From: Thermohalobaculum sp039030715 | GTDB lineage: Bacteria; Pseudomonadota; Alphaproteobacteria; Rhodobacterales; Rhodobacteraceae | DNA: 55,244 nt | Assembly: GCA_039030715.1 (NCBI GenBank) | Contig: JBCCDU010000018.1 | Location: 1-55,244 of the forward strand | Direction of reading: 5' to 3' | Shown here: positions 48,826-55,244 of the stretch, piece after piece | How positions within the stretch are numbered: position 1 is the stretch's first letter | How the letters are laid out: the number at the start of each line of letters is the position of its first letter | Made by a program: the position numbers and the translations under genes | The notes under the pieces: generated by a model | What the model was told of the DNA's origin: nothing | What the model saw: the letters and a program-made list of their open reading frames with translations, nothing else | The model's database searches: none

Positions 48826-50967
48826 ATGAGCAAGACCGACAATTGGAAGGCCCTGGCGGAGCGCGAACTGAAAGGGCGCGACGCCGAAGACCTGACCTGG
48901 CAGACGCCGGAGGGGATTGCGGTCAAGCCGGTCTACACCGCAGAGGATCTGGGTTCGGTCGGCCATCTGGGAGATATGCCCGGCATGTCGCCATTTACGC
49001 GCGGCCCACGCGCCACGATGTACGCAGGCCGCCCCTGGACCATCCGGCAATATGCCGGGTTCTCGACGGCGGAGGAGTCGAACGCCTTCTATCGCAAGGC
49101 GCTGGCAGCCGGGCAGCAGGGATGCTCGGTGGCGTTCGACCTGGCGACCCACCGGGGCTACGACAGCGACCATCCCCGCGTCGAAGGCGATGTCGGCAAG
49201 GCCGGCGTTGCGATCGACTCGGTCGAGGACATGAAAATCCTGTTCGACGGCATCCCGCTGGACAAGGTCTCGGTCTCGATGACCATGAACGGTGCTGTCA
49301 TCCCCGTGCTCGCCAGCTTCATCGTGGCGGGGGAGGAACAGGGCGTCAGCCGCGCGGCCCTTTCGGGCACTATTCAGAACGACATTCTGAAGGAGTTTAT
49401 GGTCCGCAACACGTATATCTACCCGCCCGAACCCTCGATGCGGATCGTCGCGGATATCATTGAATACACCTCCGCCGAGATGCCGAAATTCAACTCGATC
49501 TCGATCAGCGGCTATCATATGCAGGAGGCTGGCGCGAACCTGGTGCAAGAGCTGGCCTTCACCTTGGCCGATGGCAAGGAATACGTCAAAACCGCCATTG
49601 CGCGTGGTATGGATGTGGATGCCTTCGCCGGGCGGCTCAGTTTCTTCTTCTGCATCGGCATGAATTTCTTCATGGAGGCCGCCAAACTGCGCGCCGCGCG
49701 CCTGCTGTGGAGCCGGATCATGGCGGAGTTCAATCCGAAGAAACCCGGCTCCTCCATGCTGCGCACCCATTGCCAGACATCCGGGGTGAGTTTGCAAGAG
49801 CAGGACCCCTATAACAACATTGTCCGCACGGCCTATGAGGCGATGAGCGCAGTCTTGGGGGGCACGCAAAGCCTTCACACCAACTCCTTCGACGAAGCGA
49901 TTGCGCTGCCGACGGAGTTCTCCGCCCGGATCGCACGGAACACGCAGTTGATCCTGCAAAACGAAACTGGGGTGACCAATGTGGTCGATCCCTTGGCGGG
50001 CTCGTACTATGTCGAGGCGCTGACCGATCAGTTGGCGACCGAGGCCTGGAAACTGATCGAAGAGGTCGATGCGCTGGGCGGCATGACCAAGGCCGTCGCG
50101 TCGGGCATGCCCAAGCTACGGATCGAGGAAGCCGCAGCGCGCCGCCAGGCCGCCATCGACCGGGGTGACGAGGTGATCGTCGGCGTCAACAAGTTCCGGC
50201 TGGACCGGGAAGACGAACTCGACGTTCGAGTGATCGACAATGACGAAGTGCGCGAGGCACAGGTCGCCCGGCTGACCACGATCCGCGCCACCCGCGACCA
50301 GGCCGCCTGCGATGCAGCGCTGCAAGCCTTGGAGGCGGGCGCCAAAGGCAGTGGCAACCTGCTGGCGCTGGCGGTCGATGCGGCCCGCGCCCGCGCCACG
50401 GTGGGCGAGATTTCGGATGCGATGGAGCGCGCCTTCGGGCGCCACAGGGCGGAGGTGAAGACATTGGCGGGCGTCTATGGTGCGGCCTATGAAGGCGACG
50501 AGGGCTTTGCCCAGATCCAGAAACAGGTCGAGACCTTCGCCGAGGCCGAGGGCCGCCGCCCCCGGATGCTGGTCGTCAAGATGGGGCAGGACGGTCACGA
50601 CCGCGGCGCCAAGGTGATCGCGACCGCCTTCGCCGATATCGGCTTCGACGTGGATGTCGGCCCGCTCTTCCAGACGCCGGAGGAGGCAGCCCAGGATGCC
50701 ATCGACAACGACGTGCATGTCGTCGGCATCTCCAGCCAGGCCGCCGGCCACCGCACGCTGGCCCCCAAGCTGGTCGAGGCGCTAAAGACCCAAGGTGCAG
50801 AGGAGGTCATCGTCATTTGCGGCGGCGTGATCCCGCAGCAGGATTACGAGTTCCTCTATGCCAATGGCGTCAAAGCAATCTTCGGCCCTGGCACGAACAT
50901 ACCGGACGCAGCGGCCAACATCCTGAACCTGATCGGCGAAGCGCGCTCACCCAAGGCTGCGGAGTGA
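48826..50967 (+). CDS. mcm: Methylmalonyl-CoA mutase, single-chain
   Basis: 713 residues. It isomerises (R)-methylmalonyl-CoA to succinyl-CoA with adenosylcobalamin. The catalytic barrel covers residues ~1-540 with GMSPFTRGPRATMYAGRPWT, SVAFDLATHRGYDSD and SISGYHMQEAGA. The C-terminal cobalamin-binding domain has VVKMGQDGHDRGAKVI, with the DxHxxG His that ligates cobalt. ATG 48826 has GGAGG 5 bases upstream. It belongs to the propionate route with pccBA. The last 25 bases are duplicated about 0.75 kb downstream, around the next gene. Confidence 0.97.
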   Translation: MSKTDNWKALAERELKGRDAEDLTWQTPEGIAVKPVYTAEDLGSVGHLGDMPGMSPFTRGPRATMYAGRPWTIRQYAGFSTAEESNAFYRKALAAGQQGCSVAFDLATHRGYDSDHPRVEGDVGKAGVAIDSVEDMKILFDGIPLDKVSVSMTMNGAVIPVLASFIVAGEEQGVSRAALSGTIQNDILKEFMVRNTYIYPPEPSMRIVADIIEYTSAEMPKFNSISISGYHMQEAGANLVQELAFTLADGKEYVKTAIARGMDVDAFAGRLSFFFCIGMNFFMEAAKLRAARLLWSRIMAEFNPKKPGSSMLRTHCQTSGVSLQEQDPYNNIVRTAYEAMSAVLGGTQSLHTNSFDEAIALPTEFSARIARNTQLILQNETGVTNVVDPLAGSYYVEALTDQLATEAWKLIEEVDALGGMTKAVASGMPKLRIEEAAARRQAAIDRGDEVIVGVNKFRLDREDELDVRVIDNDEVREAQVARLTTIRATRDQAACDAALQALEAGAKGSGNLLALAVDAARARATVGEISDAMERAFGRHRAEVKTLAGVYGAAYEGDEGFAQIQKQVETFAEAEGRRPRMLVVKMGQDGHDRGAKVIATAFADIGFDVDVGPLFQTPEEAAQDAIDNDVHVVGISSQAAGHRTLAPKLVEALKTQGAEEVIVICGGVIPQQDYEFLYANGVKAIFGPGTNIPDAAANILNLIGEARSPKAAE

Positions 50968-50968
50968 T
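50943..50968 (+). repeat. Direct repeat copy 1 (mcm 3' end)
   Basis: 26 bases covering the last codons and stop of mcm plus one base. They match 51693-51718 at 25 of 26 positions, exactly 750 bases apart. The two copies bracket the lipoprotein gene at 51005-51682. Confidence 0.85.
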
Positions 50969-51004
50969 TTATACCAGCATTGCAAAAATTATCGGAGCGA
51001 CCAG

Positions 51005-51682
51005 ATGTCAATATCAAGAGTATTGCTTCCACTCGTGGCACTTGTGCTAAGCGCATGTGCATCGCCAACCCAAGTCTACTCCTCCAAGACAGAACGCTTC
51101 AATCGACCGCCAGTCGGACAAACGGCCACTGTCTCGGTGGGGGATGAGTTGCTCTCGCAGGGCACGCTTGTAGAACAGGACGGAATTGAAATCGTCGGAC
51201 CGATGGAAGTGTCACTCTACACGTTGTCAGGAGGCTTCTACCCACAGACTGGCCAGGATGCCGATGGCACCTATCATTCGTTCGTCAGCGGTGGCTCGGC
51301 GGGGGAATTCGGCGGCCTGCGCAAAGCTCTCCTGGCCGACCCCCCAAAGCATATCTTTGCCCGCGACGGCGACCGGATATGCGTCGTGACGATCCTAAAT
51401 CTCGTTGGCTGCGAAGATGGGAAGCCGTTTCAAAGGGTCGTACGGCCGCTCGCCTCCGCCGACAGCTTTCAACAAACACTGATTTACAACGGCACACTAG
51501 GTTCGAAGATCAATATCGCTTATCGCGAGTTCTCAGGCAATCGCGCGCGCCCCGCCTTCAACAATGAAGTTGAATACGATCTGAGCCAGTCGCAGGAGAT
51601 CGCGTACAAAGGCGCAAGGCTCGAGATCATCGAAGCCAACAACTCTGGGATAACCTACCGCGTGCTGAGCAACTTCCGGTAA
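51005..51682 (+). CDS. Lipoprotein of unknown function, possibly acquired
   Basis: 225 residues with a lipoprotein signal (MSISRVLLPLVALVLSAC, lipobox LSAC at the cleavage site). The mature chain is strand-rich, with two cysteines (DGDRICVVTILNLVGCEDG) and a C-terminal LEIIEANNSGITYRVLSNF. The gene uses visibly more AT-ending codons than its neighbours. It lies between mcm and maeB, enclosed by a 26-base direct repeat that duplicates the mcm 3' end. No family recognised. It interrupts an otherwise metabolic run. Confidence 0.75.
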   Translation: MSISRVLLPLVALVLSACASPTQVYSSKTERFNRPPVGQTATVSVGDELLSQGTLVEQDGIEIVGPMEVSLYTLSGGFYPQTGQDADGTYHSFVSGGSAGEFGGLRKALLADPPKHIFARDGDRICVVTILNLVGCEDGKPFQRVVRPLASADSFQQTLIYNGTLGSKINIAYREFSGNRARPAFNNEVEYDLSQSQEIAYKGARLEIIEANNSGITYRVLSNFR

Positions 51683-51692
51683 CCAAGGGTGA

Positions 51693-51718
51693 GCGCTCCC
51701 CCAAGGCTGCGGAGTGAT
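51693..51718 (+). repeat. Direct repeat copy 2 (duplicated mcm 3' end)
   Basis: 25 of 26 bases identical to 50943-50968 (the only difference is C for A at 51699). It starts 10 bases past the lipoprotein stop and has no coding role here. Confidence 0.85.
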
Positions 51719-51828
51719 GTTACACTCGCGCACACCGGCATGTCCGCACCGGATCTGGGAAGCCTGACCGCCAGGAAATCTGCAGCACCTGGGCTACAGC
51801 CGGTGCACCATTGGGGAGACCATCGAAG

Positions 51829-54129
51829 ATGTCACAATCCGCCGAAGACCAGTTGAAGCTCGCAGCTCTCGGATATCACGAGAACCCGACGCCTGGGAAA
51901 CTAGCGATCCGGGTCACCAAGCCGATGGCGACGCAGCGGGATCTGAGCCTCGCCTACTCCCCTGGCGTGGCCGAACCTTGCATGAAGATCCACGAGGATC
52001 CGCAGGCGGCCTACAAGTACACGGGCAAGGGCAACCGCGTGGCGGTGATCTCGAACGGGACGGCGGTCCTGGGGCTTGGAAATATCGGGGCTGCGGCCTC
52101 GAAACCGGTGATGGAGGGCAAGGTCGCGCTCTTCAAGAAGTTCGCCAATATCGATGGCTTCGACATCGAGGTGGACGAGACCGATCCCGAAAAGCTCGCC
52201 AATATCGTGATCGCGCTGGAGCCGACCTTTGGCGCGGTCAACCTGGAAGATATCGGCGCCCCGGCCTGTTTCGAGGTCGAGCGGCTCTGCAAGGAAAAGA
52301 TGGGCATCCCCGTCTTCCATGACGACCAGCACGGTACGGCCATCGTGGTCGCCGCCGCCGCGATCAATGCGATGAAGATCGCGGAGAAGAATTTCGGCGA
52401 AATCAAGCTTGTCTCGACCGGGGGCGGGGCCGCTGGCATTGCCTGCCTCACGCTCCTTATGGATCTCGGCGTCAAGCGCGAGAATATCTGGATGATCGAC
52501 CGCGAGGGCCTTTGCCATGATGGGCGCGACGATCTGGACGAGACGAAGAAGCGGTTCTCGCAACCCGACCAGGGCAAGACGGTGCAGCTTGGCGACGTCA
52601 TCCACGACGCGGATATGTTCCTGGGCGTCTCGGCCCCCGGCATCCTGACGCCAGAGATGGTTAAACAGATGGCCAAGGATCCGATCATAATGGCGCTCGC
52701 CAATCCGACGCCCGAGATCTTCCCTGATGTTGCGCAGGAGGCGCGGCCAGATGCGATCCTGGCAACCGGGCGGTCGGACTATCCCAACCAGGTCAATAAT
52801 GTTCTCTGCTTCCCGTTCATCTTCCGTGGCGCGCTGGATTGCGGAGCGACGCAGATCAACGAGCCGATGAAGGTCGCCTGCGCCCATGCGCTGGCCGATC
52901 TTGCGCAGAAGACCTCCTCGGCCGAGGCGGCGGCGATCTATCAGGGCGAGCGGATGGTGTTTGGCCGGGACTATCTGATCCCGAAGCCCTTCGATCCCCG
53001 CATTCTGGGAATCGTCGCCCCGGCCGTCGCGCAAGCGGCGATGGACACCGGGGTGGCCCGCCAGCCGATTGCGGATATGGAGGCCTATCGCCAGTCGCTG
53101 GAAACCTCGGTTTTCAAGACTTCACTGATCATGCGCCCGGTTTTCGAGGCCGCGCGCTCTGCCAAGCGCAAAATCGTCTTTGCCGAAGGCGAGGATGAAC
53201 GCGTGCTGCGCTGCGCCCAGGGCATGATCGAGGAAGGAATCGACAGCCCCATCCTGATCGGACGGCCCGACGTGATCGCTCAACGGATCGAACGCGGCGG
53301 CATGATTGTCAGACCGGGCGTCGATTTCGAGATCTGCGACCCGACGAACGATCCCCGCTACAACGATTATTGGGGCAGCTATCACCAGATCATGCAACGC
53401 AAGGGGGTCACCCCGGATCTGGCCCGGACTATCATGCGCACCAATACCACCGCAATCGGCGCAATCATGGTTCATCGCGGCGATGCCGACAGCCTGATCT
53501 GCGGCACCTTCGGGCAATATCTATGGCACCTGAGATATATCCGCGAAATCCTGGCCGGGGCCGATGATGGCGATGGCGGCATCCTGCAGCCCGTCGGCGC
53601 GCTTTCTCCGGTGATCCTCGAAAGCTCGGTGATCTTCATCGGCGATAGCCAGGTCCACGCGGAACCCACTGCGGAGCAGATCGCGGAGAATGTCATCGCC
53701 TCGGCCCGGCATATCCGACGGTTCGGGCTGGAGCCGAAGATCGCCCTGCTGAGCCATTCGGTTTTCGGCAGCCTGGAAACCCCCGGCGCCGACCGGATGC
53801 GTGATGCACTGGCGCTGCTGGACGCGGCAGGGGTCGATTTCGAGTACGAGGGCGAAATGCATGCCGACCATGCGCTGAACCCCGAATTGCGTCAGCGGGT
53901 TATGCCGAACAGCCGGATGACCGGGGCCGCGAACTGCCTGATCTTTGGCAATGTCGACGCGGCGTCTGGCTCGCGCAACATCCTCAAGCAACTCGTCAAT
54001 GGGCTCGAGATCGGGCCGATCCTGATGGGCATGGGCAACAAGGCGCATATCGTCAGCCCCTCGGTATCGACCCGCGGGCTGGTGAATATCGCGGCCCTCG
54101 CAGGAACGCCGGTGGCGAATTACGGCTGA
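51829..54129 (+). CDS. maeB: NADP-dependent malic enzyme with phosphotransacetylase-like domain
   Basis: 766 residues. It decarboxylates malate to pyruvate. The malic domain (about 1-430) has DLSLAYSPGVAEPC, NRVAVISNGTAVLGLGNIG and the metal-binding FHDDQHGTAIV. The NADP fold includes VSTGGGAAGIACLTLLMDLG. The C-terminal phosphotransacetylase-like domain (about 435-766) has KRKIVFAEGEDERVLRC and NGLEIGPILMGMGNKAHIV, and acts as an acetyl-CoA sensing regulator in this class. ATG 51829 was chosen, with GGGGAG about 10 bases upstream; the frame opens at TTG 51811. In this cluster it lets succinate-derived malate return to pyruvate. Confidence 0.95.
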   Translation: MSQSAEDQLKLAALGYHENPTPGKLAIRVTKPMATQRDLSLAYSPGVAEPCMKIHEDPQAAYKYTGKGNRVAVISNGTAVLGLGNIGAAASKPVMEGKVALFKKFANIDGFDIEVDETDPEKLANIVIALEPTFGAVNLEDIGAPACFEVERLCKEKMGIPVFHDDQHGTAIVVAAAAINAMKIAEKNFGEIKLVSTGGGAAGIACLTLLMDLGVKRENIWMIDREGLCHDGRDDLDETKKRFSQPDQGKTVQLGDVIHDADMFLGVSAPGILTPEMVKQMAKDPIIMALANPTPEIFPDVAQEARPDAILATGRSDYPNQVNNVLCFPFIFRGALDCGATQINEPMKVACAHALADLAQKTSSAEAAAIYQGERMVFGRDYLIPKPFDPRILGIVAPAVAQAAMDTGVARQPIADMEAYRQSLETSVFKTSLIMRPVFEAARSAKRKIVFAEGEDERVLRCAQGMIEEGIDSPILIGRPDVIAQRIERGGMIVRPGVDFEICDPTNDPRYNDYWGSYHQIMQRKGVTPDLARTIMRTNTTAIGAIMVHRGDADSLICGTFGQYLWHLRYIREILAGADDGDGGILQPVGALSPVILESSVIFIGDSQVHAEPTAEQIAENVIASARHIRRFGLEPKIALLSHSVFGSLETPGADRMRDALALLDAAGVDFEYEGEMHADHALNPELRQRVMPNSRMTGAANCLIFGNVDAASGSRNILKQLVNGLEIGPILMGMGNKAHIVSPSVSTRGLVNIAALAGTPVANYG

Positions 54130-54133
54130 GCCA

Positions 54134-54156
54134 CCCTGCCCCACCTGTCGGCAGGG
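54134..54156 (+). terminator. Possible hairpin after maeB
   Basis: Stem CCCTGCC (54134-54140) with GGCAGGG (54150-54156) and a 9-base loop, starting 5 bases past the stop. GGGTTTTCCCTTT follows within 20 bases, a weak T-rich tail. It may end or attenuate transcription before prpE. Confidence 0.5.
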
Positions 54157-54248
54157 CTTGCACCAATACGGGTTTTCCCTTTGTCTGACCTTTAAGGGGA
54201 AGACCCTCAAAAACTGCGCCCGGACTCGCCGGGTGGATGGAGGACATT

Positions 54249-55244
54249 ATGGGATACAGCGACGTCTACGCCGCGTGGAAAACCGATCCAGAGGCATTCT
54301 GGATGCAAGCCGCCGAGGCGATCGACTGGATCAAAAAGCCCACCAAGGCGCTGGGCGGCGCCGAGCCGTTTTTCACCTGGTACGAGGATGGCCTCTGCAA
54401 CACCTGTTACAACGCGGTCGACCGCCATGTGGCGGCGGGACGCGGCGATCAGGCAGCAATCATCCACGACAGCCCGATCACCGGGACCAAATCCACCGTC
54501 AGCTTCGCCGAATTGCAGGATCGGGTGGCCCGTTTGGCCGGGGCGCTGAGCGCACGGGGCGTCACCAAGGGGGACCGGGTGATCGTCTATATGCCAATGA
54601 TCCCGGAGGCGCTGGTGGCAACGCTCGCCTGTGCCCGGATCGGGGCGATCCACTCGGTGGTTTTCGGCGGGTTCGCCGCGGCGGAGCTGGCCGTCCGGAT
54701 CGACGATGCCACGCCAAAGGCGATCCTGGCCGCCTCGTGCGGGATCGAGCCCGGGCGTGTGGTCGAGTACAAACCGCTGATCGACGCCGCGATCGAGCAG
54801 GCGACCCATAAGCCCGAGCTCTGCGTGGTTTTCCAGCGCGATCAGGCAACCGCAAGTCTGAGCGACGGGCGCGACCACGAGTGGCACGCGTTTCAGGACG
54901 GCGCCATCCCTGCCCCCTGCGCGGCCCTGGGCGCGATGGATCCGCTGTATATCCTCTACACTTCCGGCACCACCGGCCAGCCCAAGGGTGTTGTGCGTCC
55001 CAATGGTGGGCATATGGTTGCGCTGCACTGGACCATGAAGAACATCTACGACGTGAACCCGGGAGAGGTCTTCTGGGCCGCCTCGGATGTCGGCTGGGTG
55101 GTGGGCCATTCCTACATCATCTACGCCCCGCTTCTGGCCGGGAACACCACCATGCTGTTCGAGGGCAAGCCAGTCGGCACACCCGATGCGGGCACCTTCT
55201 GGCGGGTGATCGCGGAACATGACGTAAAAGCACTCTTCACAGCC
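54249..55244 (+). CDS. prpE: Propionyl-CoA synthetase (acyl-CoA synthetase family), 3' truncated
   Basis: The first 332 residues are present; the frame is open to the last base. It activates propionate (or acetate) with ATP and CoA. Features are the ACAS N-terminal segment YSDVYAAWKTDPEAFWMQAA, TGTKSTVSFAELQDRV, SVVFGGFAAAELAVRIDDA and the P-loop ILYTSGTTGQPKGVVRPNGG. The Arg-Pro-Asn-Gly-Gly after the P-loop resembles PrpE rather than Acs. GGAGG lies about 6 bases before ATG 54249. It follows maeB by 119 bases and closes the propionate block. Confidence 0.92.
   Translation, partial: MGYSDVYAAWKTDPEAFWMQAAEAIDWIKKPTKALGGAEPFFTWYEDGLCNTCYNAVDRHVAAGRGDQAAIIHDSPITGTKSTVSFAELQDRVARLAGALSARGVTKGDRVIVYMPMIPEALVATLACARIGAIHSVVFGGFAAAELAVRIDDATPKAILAASCGIEPGRVVEYKPLIDAAIEQATHKPELCVVFQRDQATASLSDGRDHEWHAFQDGAIPAPCAALGAMDPLYILYTSGTTGQPKGVVRPNGGHMVALHWTMKNIYDVNPGEVFWAASDVGWVVGHSYIIYAPLLAGNTTMLFEGKPVGTPDAGTFWRVIAEHDVKALFTA

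Noticed and set aside
48343..49959. 538-codon minus-strand frame over mcm
   Set aside because: Antisense to the catalytic domain of mcm; it only overlaps the true membrane-protein gene in another frame.
1..55244. CRISPR arrays, tRNA or rRNA genes, insertion sequences
   Set aside because: No regularly spaced repeats, cloverleaf with tRNA landmarks, rRNA segments or transposase motifs were seen; the element at 3059-3167 lacks tRNA features such as a T-loop sequence.

Overview
Most of this window (about 1,638 to 55,244) is GC-rich, densely packed bacterial DNA. Its gene set points to an alphaproteobacterium of the Rhodobacteraceae/roseobacter type: a PccR-type regulator beside propionyl-CoA carboxylase, a form II coxGSLM-like cluster, a single-chain methylmalonyl-CoA mutase, PdeM, ClpS, a DUF1330/ArsC pair, a BetA-like oxidoreductase and many ATGA/GTGA stop-start overlaps. 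The first ~1.6 kb is different. It has AT-rich flanks, a Ser/Arg/Lys-rich ORF unlike a bacterial protein and three copies of a CCCCAAA telomere-like repeat. It joins the bacterial DNA abruptly inside a formate-dehydrogenase-type NuoF gene. The simplest reading is a chimeric contig (amplification or assembly), with foreign, possibly eukaryotic DNA at the left end.

Layout. 1.6-9.9 kb: 5'-truncated fdsB-like gene, a frameshifted secreted-protein gene, a striking cloverleaf inverted repeat (3059-3167), a PaiB-like flavoprotein, a TauE/SafE permease, metG, a thiolase with a YgiN-like monooxygenase, and a PstS-OmpA fusion. 9.9-17.5 kb: a large anchored Pro/Ala-rich protein, a stand-alone CoxL-type molybdoenzyme, a DUF2235 hydrolase, an enolase-superfamily enzyme, arsC and a DUF1330 protein. 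17.5-29.9 kb: housekeeping genes (xseA, purD, queF, folD, pdeM, clpS) mixed with a methyltransferase, a small kinase-like ATPase, DUF1272, MOSC, an SGNH hydrolase-like protein and a TPR protein. 30-38.5 kb: the minus-strand coxG-S-L-M-like operon, then a GST and BetA-like gene pair, membrane and flavin proteins, and a DOPA-dioxygenase-like protein. 38.5-55.2 kb: a BLUF light sensor, then a propionate block of pccR, pccB, pccA, mcm, maeB and prpE (truncated by the window end), interrupted by small envelope genes and a DcaP-type porin.

How the genes work together. PrpE activates propionate. PccBA carboxylates propionyl-CoA. Mcm makes succinyl-CoA from (R)-methylmalonyl-CoA. MaeB can drain the resulting malate to pyruvate. 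The epimerase is not in the window. pccR is divergent from pccB, and the shared intergenic region holds a perfect 23-bp inverted repeat around a G-quadruplex-type run, followed by TTTGCAAA and TTCGCA motifs.

Main points for follow-up: the cloverleaf element, the pccR-pccB control region, the BLUF gene that needs a CTG start to keep its flavin tyrosine, the lipoprotein gene bracketed by a duplicated mcm 3' end, the single-base frameshift at about 2.66 kb, and the foreign left end. I saw no tRNA, rRNA, CRISPR array, transposase or integrase.
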